From: Ichthyophonus hoferi
Taxonomy: Eukaryota; Opisthokonta; Ichthyosporea; Ichthyophonida; Ichthyophonidae
DNA length: 22,305 nucleotides
NCBI GenBank assembly: GCA_002751075.1
Contig: NAOQ01000557.1
Span: 15,383-37,687 of the forward strand
Reading direction: 5' to 3'
In this document: positions 1 to 10,645 of the stretch, one piece after another
Position numbering within the stretch: position 1 is the first letter of the stretch
Layout: every line of letters starts with the position of its first letter
The notes under the pieces: model-generated
What the model was told of the DNA's origin: nothing
Database searches by the model: none
What the model saw: only the letters and a program-made list of their open reading frames with translations
Position numbers and translations under genes: made by a program

Positions 1-187
1 TAGTATAGTATAGTATAGTATAGTATAGTCTAGTATAGTATAGTATAGTATAGTATAGTATAGTATAGTATAGTATAGTATATTATAGTATAGGAGATTA
101 TAATATATTATGGTATAGTATAGCATAGTATAGTATACTATAGTATAGGAGATTATAATATATTATAGTATGGTATAGTATATTAAT
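1..187. repeat. TATAG pentanucleotide array
   Basis: A near-perfect tandem array of the 5-bp unit TATAG/TAGTA runs from the left edge. It becomes imperfect after about position 80, where a longer variant motif (AGGAGATTATAATATATTA) occurs twice. It is probably a microsatellite in an intron or spacer of the polymerase gene that continues to the left. The array is cut by the window edge, so its full length is unknown. Confidence 0.9.
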
Positions 188-575
188 ATATGGGCGTGTT
201 TAAAAGTGTGAGTATAATAGCGTATGTATGTTAATATTTTTTTAAGCGTATATATACCACCTGAAAAGGGTGATTTTAAATAATATTATTGGTGGTCCAA
301 CAATAAAGACATTTAAAGTATAGATTAGAAACTAATAATCAAAATGCATTATAAAGAAAAGGTAGTCATTGGTAAAAGATAAAAAGATGCTGAGAGATCT
401 AGAATAAAAATAGAAATACCTCACCACACATGACATTTAACCAATTGTGCAAAACATTTCACTATCCCTGACAACCATACATCATCATATATAAGAGGCA
501 ATGTAAGGAACAGTCATTCGTCACTAATCTCACCTCCTAGTGTTATAGTATGCTATGATAGGTGGTGAATCATAC
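188..575. other. AT-rich presumed intron 3 of POLH, no recognised content
   Basis: This stretch follows the third recognised polymerase exon on the minus strand. I looked for the next expected polymerase segment, the part leading to the D-E catalytic motif, and did not find it here. The sequence is AT-rich with no convincing open frame. It is best read as intron, with the next exon beyond the left edge. Confidence 0.5.
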
Positions 576-2235
576 CTGTATGAGCTGAAGTTCGGGACAC
601 AGCTTTAAAGCCTCATCACCTCTCATGATTCGCTTAACCCCAAACCTAAATGCACAGTTTCTTGTTAATTTTTTTAAAAATTTAATCTTAGAAAAATTAA
701 TTTTATGAAGCCATTGGTGTAGGCTTATATAACAGTATAGCTATACAGTTTAATGTTTACTTGACATTCACTGTGTGCTTTATTAATTACAACCACCAAT
801 TCTGATATGACTATATATATCATATTTCACTATGTTCCCATATTGTTTTATGTATTATGCTGTTGTATTTTCACTGATACTAATTATTTCTATTGAATAC
901 ATTAAATCTTTTATTATTATTTTCTATATAATTAAAATTATCATTTAATATGTTTTAATATACATTAATATTCAAAAGCATGCACCCATGATTGGTGTTG
1001 AGTTTCTTAATATTTTATTCTAATCTGCCCTCCTCTATATCCTTACTATATACTGGTTCATTTATATTTCAAGTGCATTTGGTTACCATGAGAGATCCAA
1101 TGACTATAGATATTATCTGATAGATGTTGCTTTAGATCCGCGTGGCGTAACAGGCCAATAAAATATTTATATATTTAATCATCCAATGAAATAAATGGTT
1201 TAAATTGATAACCTCATTATCAAGCCACCACTCGTAGAATCCTTGGCTTACTATGCAGATCAATAAGCAGTCAGTATATCCACATACCATATTTTATATT
1301 AACCAGTAGGAAACAGTAGTTCGTCGTATATTATCATCTTTAATGATATAAATACAAACCAATTGGAGAAAGGTAATTATGAGAAAGATTAATAGGTGGG
1401 ACCCAACTACACACACCTCTTAGCATCAAAGTGAGCTATGACTGAACTCCTTAATATGGGCTAATTAATATACTAAATAGGGCCAACAGAACACTTACTT
1501 TCTTGCTTCGTAGCTAACGGCAATAATACCTCCGCCTTTGTATTGATTATATTGCACCACTACCACCGGTAATCCCTGCACGATTGCCTGGGTTACATTC
1601 TAAACTATACCTGGAAAAGACATGTCATGACTTATACATTAGCATTTGACTAACCTTATATATAATCTCTCGTCGTATGCACAAATACATATACGACCTC
1701 AATGGTATATTACAGCGACGTAACAATTAAAGTCATAGTTTAACCAAAATTTGCAAAGATGAATAACAACCACCACAATATGGTAACTATACCAAACCGA
1801 GTGCATGAGTATATATGTTTAATGAAGCTGTATTTTAGACACCCCTGCCGATAGAAGTCATGTATTTCAGGCTCTTGTCGCGCTCTTTCCCTATAATCAT
1901 TTTGAATTTTTACTAGGTGACCATCATACATATACATACATATTTCCATACGGAAAAACACTGCAATTTCTGTGAATGGCCATTAGTAATACAACTATAC
2001 CTACCCCCTCTCCACAACCTGCCGATATACATTACCCTACACCCTATCAAAACAGCCTACACAGAGATAATATAACATGTTTTAAGAATACTGTTCACAA
2101 AGCCTAAAGCACCTTTAACTCTGGTCTCAGTGCCTGTTCTACCCCGGCATAAAAGGCATCCATGTCAATGTGAATAACAACACGAGGCCTGTCATCTGTC
2201 AAGAAGCCCATAAATGATTTTAGATCCGCCCGCAT
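576..2235 (-). CDS. POLH: DNA polymerase eta, N-terminal part (partial, three exons)
   Basis: This is a Y-family translesion DNA polymerase that copies past damaged bases in the nucleus. Minus-strand coding exons are 2235-2113, 1575-1499 and 645-576, in phases 0, 2 and 0, giving the first 90 residues. The proposed start ATG is at 2235. The protein shows VVIHIDMDAFYAGVEQ with catalytic Asp24, then VVVVQYNQYKGGGIIAVSYE, then RKFGVKRIMRGDEA. With a constant offset of 11 from human Pol eta (from memory), Gln49, Tyr63, Arg66 and Arg72 fall on human Gln38, Tyr52, Arg55 and Arg61, the template- and nucleotide-contacting residues. This constant offset across both junctions supports the splicing. Tyr29 is at the steric-gate position (Phe18 in human). 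Pol iota or kappa are less likely because the YKGGGIIAVSYEAR segment and the Gln/Arg pair are eta-like. The catalytic D-E motif and everything C-terminal (PCNA and ubiquitin binding) lie outside the window. The donor of exon 1 (GTGCTT) is weak. Confidence 0.88.
646..1498. other. POLH intron 2, no recognised content
   Basis: This 853-bp AT-rich intron separates the second and third polymerase exons. It begins with GTAAGT and ends with TTTAG on the minus strand. I see no open frame, RNA gene or clear repeat inside it. Confidence 0.6.
1576..2112. other. POLH intron 1
   Basis: This 537-bp intron lies between polymerase exons 1 and 2. Several AG acceptors lie close together near 1576-1600 on the minus strand. 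I chose the one just before GGATTA because it keeps the spacing to human Pol eta exact. An upstream alternative would add four residues (A-I-V-Q). A minus-strand open frame at 1740-1961 inside the intron has no recognisable product and is probably chance. Confidence 0.5.
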
Positions 2236-3293
2236 GGTAGATGCGTATAGGTAGTATGTTGTATGTGTGCGTAATTATATACGATAATGCTTGTATGCGT
2301 GATTGAATGTATAAATAAATCGCACATGTCTTCAAATGCCTGTTGTTGACAAGCACCTAACACGCGTTTACACGCGTCCATATGAACACACACGAAACGC
2401 TATGGTCGTGCTACCAAAATAATAATACAACAAGATAATATAATATATAATATAATATAACGTATGTTGATGCTATATTGAAATAATAATCAATGTAAGC
2501 CTTAATTTTATTAACAATGATTGGATAGATTTTATTGCGTGGCTCGGATATTTTATTGAAGCTTGAAGTTAAATAGATGATTCTGACTTAATTTAAAAAT
2601 CATACTAAAAAAAAAAAAGTTATCTATTGTCTTTTGCATGACTATATTGTAGCCATAGTTTTCTATAATGTTTTTCAATTTTAAAACAATGAATATGACA
2701 ATTACTTTATCACAGGTACCACTAACTTAGTGCCTAATATAGCTATTAGTTAAAGAATAAATTAATTAACGACTATGAACAGTCTTTTAATAATCTTTAA
2801 TTAATAATATTCTCAGTTTACATATAGTATCCTATACAAAGTAATAACAATTCTGTCTGACAGATTCCTCCTCTTGTTTTCTGCAGCTATAGCGAACAAA
2901 GTTGATATTTCTTTACTTAACGTACTGTTTAAAATTGTGGCTAACATCTATAATGCGTGAGATCTTAAATACTACAGTGTAATAGTAACAAATATAATTG
3001 CTGCACATGGGAAGGTAATAACCAATAAAACAATAGAACACTTTACACAACAATAAAATATGAACCAATCACAGGCAAGAGCTTATATTGCTAAATCATG
3101 AATATATTAACGTACACGAATAACATCATGAATTATTGGTATGTGGCCTGTTTTCGTAGGATATTCCATGTAAACCATAATATGTTAACCCCGTTATACG
3201 TTTATGTAGTTTGAGAGTCAAGATAGGATACGAGTCATAAGTCACAGGTACAATACTGTTATTATTATACTATTAGGATATTTAGAACCAAGT
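2236..3293. promoter_or_regulatory. Divergent spacer between POLH and ZNG1 start codons
   Basis: The two genes are transcribed away from each other with 1,058 bp between the start codons, so this spacer must contain both promoters and both 5' leaders. CCAAT motifs are seen at 3022-3026 and 3065-3069, and an inverted copy (ATTGG) near 3135, roughly 160-270 bp before the ZNG1 start. A short poly(A) tract is near 2608-2619. I see no clear TATA box at a credible distance and no CpG-rich island. The transcription start sites cannot be set from sequence alone. Confidence 0.45.
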
Positions 3294-6200
3294 ATGGATG
3301 ATGATGAGGATTGTCCCGTCCTTGTAGAGGCTACCAGTGTCCCACTGAAGACTCCTGATGTATTACTACAAAAAGGTTTTGCTCTTTTTTCTATCCTTGT
3401 TATTGGAGGTGGGCAAGGAAGGAAGGGAAGATTGAGACAATGGATATATACACATCTATAATATCATAAGACAGTTTATTCAACGGTACCAGTCACTCAG
3501 TTACATCCATTCTACTGTTCTACTGAATGTTAACTACTTAAAAAATATCAGACATACACATTCCCTTGACAATGTTCATACTTTTCCCTTTTTTATAGTT
3601 TTTGACCCACCGTGCTCTCTTGTTTATTCTCTAATTCATTTTTTTTCTTCTTTTTATGCAGACATTGTAAGCCGTGTCCCAGTGACAATTATCACGGGAT
3701 ACTTGGGATCAGGGAAAACAACTCTCCTCAATTATATTCTAACTGAGCAACATGACAAGAAAATTGCTGTTATTTTGAATGAATTTGGTGAAGGTGTGTA
3801 TTGGGGTAGGCCAATATGGAAGGACAAAGGGAGGTTATATATGACACACCCTGTTATTTTATCCATGTTTACATGGTTTTAATCCTACCAATGAAAGCAA
3901 TTTAAAACACGTATATACTTATTTATTTATTTTGGCTTTTTTGGCTTCCTAACTCTCATCAATCTTCTGCTCATGTTTGTAGTTTATATGTTTATACATA
4001 ATATATGAAAATATCTATTCTGTTCTCTATTTATTTCCTTACTCTTTTATATCCTGTTATATTATATTATGCTATATTATGTTATGTTACGTTTTAATTT
4101 CTTAAGCTACTCTATTATATTATATGATACGTTTTATGTATTTGATTATATTCCAATGTGCCAATGTGTACTATATGCATGATATTATATTATGGTATTC
4201 TATATATTGTATTATATTAGATTATATTATACTATATTACGTATTGTATTAAATTATAACTTTTTATATATTAGATTATAATGCATTATCATATCGCGCG
4301 AGTGCATATACCACACCAGCCCCGTTTAGAATGTAGATCATTTTAATTTTAATTTTAATTTTAATTGAATCCAATCATATCAATACCAACTCTTATATCA
4401 CCAACCTAATAAATTATGTGGCTCGACATATACCTGCACCTATACCTATATGTTTATTTCTATGTTTTATTTCATTTTAATTTTAATTTTAATTCTGGTT
4501 TTAACTAAATCGAATTATATCAACTCTATTCTTGCTAATATGTATGCGCCAATCAACCCTTGTCTTCTATAAATATGCAAACAAATCGCCTGATGGTTAT
4601 GCACAAATATAGACCTATTGACCTATGGGCTGTAATAGGTAGTGCAATAGAGAAATCAATGGCTGTGGGGCAGGATGGTGAGTGCTTTGAAGAATGGCTG
4701 GAACTTCGCAATGGATGTCTGTGCTGTTCGGTTAAGTAAGCCCCTCTGTTTATATGTCACCCTTCCTCTCTCTCTCCCTCTCTCTCTCCCTCTCTCCCAC
4801 GCACCTTCACGCACTTGCTCCCTTTAACGCTATTACTATATATTACTATATATGACTACAATTTACTAATACAATACTATCTTTTAAATAGAGATAATGG
4901 TGTGAAAGCTATTGAAAACCTAATGAAAAAGAAAGGGAAATTTGATTATATTCTTCTTGAAACTACTGGATTGGCTGATCCAGGTATGTGTATGATTTTC
5001 CTGTACTACTGGCGTACTTACAATATATATGAGTGTGTGTATTTATGTATGTAGGTATATATATATATAATATATGCTAAGGGGTTTTTTCGTGTGGGTA
5101 AATAGTTATATTGTGGTGTAAATGAATATATGCATGTATGTATGCATGTATGTATGTATGTATGCATATATAATGCAGTACATGTGCGTTCCTGAGTGAC
5201 TAATTTCAACTCCAACTTCTACAGCCCCTATTGCCTCGATATTCTGGCTGGACGAAGATCTTGGCAGTGACATATTCTTGGATGGCGTAGTCACCGTAGT
5301 GGATGCGCAGAATGCCTTAGAGGTATGGTATAAGGCCTCCTCTAGGATAGGATAGATTAGGACAGGATAGGATCGCCCTAGACCACATGTCCTACTCATA
5401 ATGACCTCACTATCCACATGTTACGTCATTGGTTATCCTGATTGGTGGAATTTACTGGTCTCCAGGGACAATCCAATTGCAGTATTATACATATACAGTC
5501 ATGTGTGAAATGAACGTTGATAATTGGTTTAAAGTCATCTCAGTCAATCCAAACAAGTCAATATTTTGACTATACAGGCACTGTGATTGGATCCCTGGAG
5601 CAAAATGTCCAAATATCTAATATGTATAAATAGAATTTTTTTTTATTTTTTTATTTTTTATTTTTTTCATATAGTATCTACAAGAGAAGAAGCCAGAAGG
5701 GGCAGCCTCTGAATGCGAACTGTAAGAACCAATGACCTAACTCTTATAAAAAGTTATATTTTAATTCACATATTCTTCCACATTATATGCTATGTCTATT
5801 GGATACTACTTGCCAAATATATTTAATCTAGTCTTTATCTATCATGTGCTAAACATTCCATTTTTATTGGCTTGTTTTTAAACTTCGTATATGTGTATGT
5901 AAAAAAATGTATATATGTATTAATTATATGTTGTTGGAGTATCAATAGAGTATATGCATTATCGACATTGGGAGTAAAAAAGAACTATGATTGTAAAGGT
6001 TTATTATATATCTATCTACTATCTTACTGACATAGTGTCATACATGTATGTAGCACATCTATTTATACATTGTACATGTTCTTTTCTAATAAATACACTA
6101 AAATGTATAAATTATCAATTTATTATTATTATTTGATTAATATTTATAGTAACATTTAGGTGAATAATATGATTTTTTTAAAAAACCAATTCTCTGTAAC

Positions 6201-9157
6201 CGATAAAAACTACAATTAAATAATTTATAGTATATCTATTATTTTATAATTGTAACAATTGTTTTTGTTTATTGTCAAAAAAAATTGATATCGAATGTAC
6301 AGTAAGTTAGCTTTAAAACCTGTAGGTATGTATATATAATACAATTCTTGCCACTAACCGCGATTATTACACAGACAAATAGCCCTGGCTGATCGGATTA
6401 TTGTCAATAAAATAGATCTGATACAGGCCAATGAGCTGACTGAACTACACGATGTCATTGAGTATGATTCTATGTTATATTATGTTATTATACTCCTTTG
6501 CACACATTCACATAAATATTATTTAAAGTGTTTATATTGCTGACATGATTGGATATAGAAACGGTGGTGGGGCAGAGTAAATAATAACTGTATTAAATGA
6601 ATGGGTTGTTAACGTTGATATATTATAGTGTAAAATGAGAAAGATAAATAGAGGACACGGCTGTGGGTAAAGGGTATGTATACTAGATGTAGAGGTATGT
6701 AAAATATTTGAAAGTAGACTAAGGTAGAGTATACTTATACCTATATGAGATACCTATTACTTATTACTTACACTTCATCCTATCAGATCAATTAACAGTA
6801 ATGCCCAGGTTATAGATACTGAACGAGCCAAGTATGTGTAGCCCTCTCTGTATTTATCTCTTAGTCTATCTATCTTTAATACTTAGTGTATTTATGTTTA
6901 TTTGCCATCACACTGTCCCTCTCCCTCACGAGTTTTACTTTATTTTTCTTAACTTTGTTTGTTTTTTTTTCTTTCATTATTTATACCAATCTCCCATATC
7001 TACCTCCTATATCCTTATATACGTCATACATAAATCATTTTCTTATCTCACCTTCATCATTGTCTTATGGGCCCCCCATTGGCACATTGTCACACACAAT
7101 AGGGGCAATCAAATGCAAATCAACTCTATCTGCAATGCAGCTTCCACCCATGTTGTATTTGGACCTATGCAATACTATGAAATACTATGAAATACTATGA
7201 AATAGTATACTATACTATACTATACTATTTACTTACAATCTCTTTCTCTCTCTCCACTGTACAGAGTGACGCTGGATTCTATTCTAGATATCAAAGCCTT
7301 TGACGGGTCATGCAAGCTACCATTGGTGGGCAGTAATAAGCACCATCCTAAACACCATCTTGATTTGGTAATACTTTCCTCCATATATAGTCAAAGAGAT
7401 AAGCTCATTCATTCGTCAATCCAAATCTGAAACTAATGGTTAATTTTTAAAAATTAAAATTAAAATTATATGCACATGTATTTATTGGTATGGTGGTTGG
7501 GGCTGGGGTTTAAAATGTCTGTCTATCAGGAATATCAATATCTACCTTGTAGAGTATGAAGAGAGATTATGTTTAGTCTGCCTTATGATACTATGGTTAC
7601 CATGGTTACCATGGTAACCATGCCTACATTATGCAATATATATAATTACATTTATAGTAGTTTCTTACACCTTGCATTGATTAGTTACTAGAATACAATT
7701 AGTTAGTTTATGGTTAAGGCTTTAAAAAAATTAATAGAAATATACAGTGAAAAATAATGATTCCACTGTGTCATTCACTACATGTGTATGTACTTACAAT
7801 CATGCTTATATGCATTATGCGCCTCTTATTTCCACCCCTCATATACATACATACATACATACCTATAGACTATTACTACAGTGACCTTTGATGTGCCAGG
7901 GGAGGTAGTATCTCTTGATGCCCTTAATAGATGGTTGGTTGCAACGCTCTGTCCTAACGTATGTTCTCTCTCCTTAAAATTAGTCTTTGGCTTTGTTATT
8001 GTTATTATTAGTTGTACTTTTATTCTTGTTATTATCATTATCAACAATTGTTATTTTCATTATTGTTATTTTTGTTGTTATTGTTGTTATTTTTATTGTT
8101 ATTTATGTTTCTATTACTGTTACTAGTTTGATGGTTTAACAATGCCAGTTCGCTTGAATGCTTTCCTACTCTACCTTTTCTATTTTAATTTCTTTTCCTT
8201 CAGTTAGAGATGGTTGGGATTAACCTACATTATCTTTGATAACATGTATGATAGACCAATAGACTGTTGTATGATGAACATAATACATATTACTTCTCAT
8301 CCCCTTATCTTCATCTTTATTAATTAGTTACTCAATCACACCTCTTATTTATGTTGTCAAAGTAATATGTAAATCTGAATATCTGACACTGTATATATCC
8401 AGGAAACTGTAGCTGGTATGCACATAATGAGACTCAAGGGATTGACTGCAGTGAAAGGAAATGATAGGAGGATTATTATCCAAGCCGTAAAGGAAATGTT
8501 TGGTATGTAAATTATATTCCTTTATACTATTGGCTGATACGTCTTTTTTGTTTTTTTTTGTAGTCACAGTAGCTAAGCTACTGTAAATGAATAAGTAATA
8601 AATCGTGTTTGTAATTTTAATATTCTTCTTAGATAGTCTGAATAAAAACATCAATATCTAGATATATCTATATAGCATTGGTATTTGTTATTGACTTGTA
8701 GAAGGAATATTTTATGGAATGAAAACTAACTAGGGAAATGTATTGTGCAGATACAACCGAAACAACACACTGGGATGAACCTAAAATGAATCGTGTGGTT
8801 GCAATAGGTATGTATATATAATATATATGTGTTGCCTATTTATGTTGATTTATGTATTATATAAATGTGTGTAAATCAATGAAGATGGTATTATCCTATG
8901 TTTCCATTTCCATATGCACGTTAGAGTAAAGTAAGGGTTTTAAAAAACCTACTCCAGCGTCTCCTCTCTCTACCTTTGTATTAGTCACTTTATCCATATT
9001 CCTTATCCCCTTTATTTCTATTAATATATCTTTCATTTACGTATATATATAGCTTATTTACTACTATGTCCTGAAACATTAACCCATTTTTAATACAGGG
9101 CGTGGATTGGATGAAACTAGCCTTAGGACAACATTTGAAAAGCTAGTGGTGGCATAA
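3294..9157 (+). CDS. ZNG1: Zinc-regulated GTPase metalloprotein activator (CobW/COG0523 family), complete, 13 exons
   Basis: ZNG1 (formerly CBWD) is a GTP-driven zinc chaperone; its known client in animals and fungi is methionine aminopeptidase 1. Exons: 3294-3375, 3662-3793, 4639-4735, 4892-4983, 5225-5322, 5675-5721, 6375-6461, 6787-6831, 7265-7367, 7869-7958, 8403-8502, 8751-8807, 9099-9157. The frame stays open throughout, totalling 1,089 nt and 362 residues; human protein is about 395. Visible motifs: DCPVLVE (residues 6-12), matching the CPELVP-type client-binding motif; Walker [10 protein letters not shown] (40-48); the metal-binding GCLCC (97-101); ETTGLADP (127-134); guanine-specificity NKID (194-197); a His-rich [11 protein letters not shown] loop (250-260); then the CobW C-terminal domain (about 262-362). 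The start is chosen because the acidic segment before CPVLVE matches the family. All introns are GT-AG. I see no frameshift or missing motif, so the gene looks functional. Confidence 0.95.
4340..4560. repeat. Two related ATTTTA-rich repeats in ZNG1 intron 2
   Basis: A (TTTTAA)n hexanucleotide run at about 4340-4366 and a second at 4474-4494 are each followed by a similar stretch (an AATC...ATATCAA...CTCTAT/CTTATA pattern). This suggests an old local duplication of roughly 130 bp. It lies wholly within the intron between exons 2 and 3. Confidence 0.5.
5131..5167. repeat. ATGT/GCAT tetranucleotide microsatellite in ZNG1 intron 4
   Basis: An imperfect run of ATGT units with interspersed GCAT lies about 57 bp before exon 5. 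The open frames crossing it on the minus strand are products of the repeat and not genes. Confidence 0.8.
5460..5600. mobile_element. Candidate MITE-like inverted-repeat element in ZNG1 intron 5
   Basis: The left arm, beginning CTCCAGGGA at 5460 and running to about 5482, is matched in inverted orientation by 5581-5600, which reads CTGTGATTGGATCCCTGGAG. The arms share CTCCAGGGA, then CCAAT, then a CAG end, with a small indel. About 100 bp of AT-rich, non-coding sequence lies between them. The size and structure suit a non-autonomous DNA transposon. No target duplication was established and no second copy is visible here, so a chance hairpin is possible. Confidence 0.4.
5722..6374. other. ZNG1 intron 6, no recognised content
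   Basis: This 653-bp intron is very AT-rich with short homopolymer runs. No open frame, RNA gene or clear repeat was seen. It follows the short 47-bp exon 6. Confidence 0.6.
7171..7227. repeat. 10-bp AATACTATGA triplicate and TATAC run
   Basis: Three perfect tandem copies of AATACTATGA (7171-7200) run directly into a TATAC pentamer run ending near 7227. This lies about 37 bp before ZNG1 exon 9. The TATAC unit is the same circular pentamer type (TATAC/GTATA) as AT-rich pentamers elsewhere in the window. Confidence 0.85.
7601..7622. repeat. Perfect 22-bp palindrome in ZNG1 intron 9
   Basis: The half-site CATGGTTACCA is followed immediately by its exact reverse complement. A further copy of TATGGTTAC lies directly to the left at 7592-7600. 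The intron holding it (7368-7868) otherwise shows only AT-rich sequence and a CATA tetramer run at about 7845-7863. Confidence 0.85.
7975..8125. repeat. TTATTG/TTATTT imperfect trinucleotide-like repeat in ZNG1 intron 10
   Basis: A long plus-strand pyrimidine-rich stretch made of GTTATT, TTGTTA and similar units follows exon 10. It gives an apparent open frame rich in Ile, Phe, Cys and Tyr that continues exon 10, but this is repeat-driven read-through into the intron after a good GTATGT donor. It is not a real extension of the protein. Confidence 0.7.
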
Positions 9158-9197
9158 TACCCCCATTTTGCATTGCATGTTACCTTTTAATTTTATT

Positions 9198-9203
9198 ATT
9201 AAA
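9198..9203 (+). terminator. Likely ZNG1 poly(A) signal ATTAAA
   Basis: The common variant signal ATTAAA lies 41 nt after the ZNG1 stop codon and is followed at once by a T-rich stretch ending TTTTTGTG, a suitable downstream element. A canonical AATAAA at 9304-9309 is an alternative, but it sits inside the terminal repeat of the adjacent transposon. Confidence 0.5.
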
Positions 9204-9234
9204 CAAACTTTTTTTTTTTGTGATATATATATTA

Positions 9235-10645
9235 TAGGGTTTTTCAATCTGAATGATAAGCCTCATGATCAAAATAATATTTTTCCTGATCAATAAGAGA
9301 ACAAATAAATTGAAAAAAATTACATCCTTTAATGCGGCAAAAAACTATTAGTTCAAAATGTAATATATATATATATATATATAATCACTCTATAATTGTT
9401 TCTCTCCTTTCCAATTTACACAGGTATCCCAACATTTTCTTATAAAAACTATCCCATTGTCTAGCTGTGATCTTCAGAAACTTTAAACTTGGACTCTTCA
9501 ACTCCACTTCAGTTCTACATTTTGACCCAACAACTAAATTCTTCCAAACTTGTTTTTTTTTTTTTCAATAATATTCAAAAATGGTGAATAAGGATAAAGA
9601 TAAAACAAGCTTAGATTCAAGGATCAAATAACACCTTGAAGGTTGGAATAGTGATGAAGAATTACATTGTTGTGAATAAAAATAGGATTAGCGATTACTT
9701 TTTCATCACACATCCTTTTTAAAATCTTCCAAATAAGCTTTGAATTCTTACACATTAACAACTTTATTATGAAATATTTGGTACAATATACCATATTTAT
9801 TCATGGAGCAGCAACAGAAACATATAGAGAAGTTCCAATGTAGGATCTTTCTTTTTTCAGGCAGGTAGAGACTGAAAACCCAACTCCATCACAAAATATA
9901 AAGTTTTTATTCTTAGTATTCTACTCCAGTTCCTTGAATGAAAGAGTGTAAGCAAAACACTTTTGACTTTAGTTTCCTCATTTTTATGCTCTGTTGCAGG
10001 TCTTAGGATTTTTCACTGTGTAATGAAAATCTAATAAGATTCTTTTTATGGTAGAAGCTGAGATATTTGAAATTTTGTCTTACACCATTGTTGCAAGATC
10101 AGAAAGTTTGAGGGGGCAATTATGGTTGACCCTGGTAAGTACCTGTAATCTCTAATCAACTGCGAGCTTCAATTTTCTCTCCGCCACTAGGCCACACAGT
10201 AGTTGTGTTTGATTCATTGATTCTCTTCACAAGTTTATAAGCCATTTGGTTGTTTAGGGCTAAGGCCTCTGCAATATCCTTAACAGAGGTGCTTTCAAGA
10301 GTTTCATCCTCTATCCTCCTTGTTTACTAAACCATAGCTTCTGATACTTGCCATGATGTTCTTCATATATAAGCTTTGAAAAAAAAATCTTTTCTTTTAA
10401 TTTATACTCAATCTAGATGTAATATATATAACATGTTGTCAATATCATTTGCCCAGCAAAAAGATGGTATATATAGAGTTATTCTTTTCATTTTTTATAT
10501 ATGGAATAAAAATGTAATAAAAATCAATTTATTTGTTCTCCTTTTGAGCAGAAAATTTTACATACTTTTGATCAGGAAAAATACAATATTGATCAGAAAG
10601 GTTATAATTTTGATTGTGAGAATTATCATTGAATCGAAAACTTAT
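9235..10645 (-). mobile_element. Decayed Tc1/mariner-like DNA transposon
   Basis: An element of about 1.4 kb is bounded by imperfect terminal inverted repeats. The left end (about 9235-9312) reads inward through GGGTTTTTCAATC, ATGATAAG, then TTTTTCCTGATCAATA and AGAGAACAAATAAA. The reverse complement of the right end (about 10528-10645) reads AGTTTTCGATTCAATGATAA, TTTTTCCTGATCAAAA and GGAGAACAAATAAA. The right arm carries extra sequence between the blocks. Both ends lie in TATA-rich sequence, consistent with a TA target, though the exact duplication cannot be fixed. Inside is a minus-strand transposase relic. Inverted repeats plus a DD34E spacing point to the Tc1/IS630 superfamily. The element sits just past the ZNG1 poly(A) region and does not interrupt an exon. 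Confidence 0.72.
9395..10354 (-). pseudogene. Tc1/mariner (DD34E, IS630-like) transposase relic
   Basis: The minus strand carries a broken transposase. From an ATG at 10354 it reads MASIRSYGLVNKEDRG, then SVKDIAEALALNNQMAYKLV (a helix-turn-helix that would bind the terminal repeats), ISASTIKRILLDFHYTVKN, KELE, and then the catalytic region FCDGVGFSVSTCLKK, IHNNVILHH and YPYSPFLNIIE. The first catalytic Asp (codon 9890-9888) and the Glu (9566-9564) are present. The second Asp position (9671-9669) is Asn. It lies exactly 35 codons before the Glu, the DD34E spacing of Tc1 elements. Several in-frame stops (for example TGA between the second and third catalytic positions, and one after KEDRG) and frame changes show it is dead. 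No intron signals are evident. The 3' boundary is approximate. Confidence 0.75.

Noticed and set aside
1740-1961. 73-codon minus-strand frame
   Set aside because: It lies within POLH intron 1, matches no polymerase segment and breaks the human spacing if included.
6834-7200. Two overlapping plus-strand frames of more than 100 codons
   Set aside because: They lie in ZNG1 intron 8, are pyrimidine-rich, and the true coding frame of flanking exons is fixed by clear homology.
7881-8126. 81-codon plus-strand frame extending exon 10 of ZNG1
   Set aside because: It continues exon 10 across a strong GTATGT donor into a TTATTG repeat; the family sequence resumes in exon 11 at 8403.
8349-8654. 101-codon minus-strand frame
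   Set aside because: It is antisense to ZNG1 exon 11 and flanking intron and has no recognisable features.
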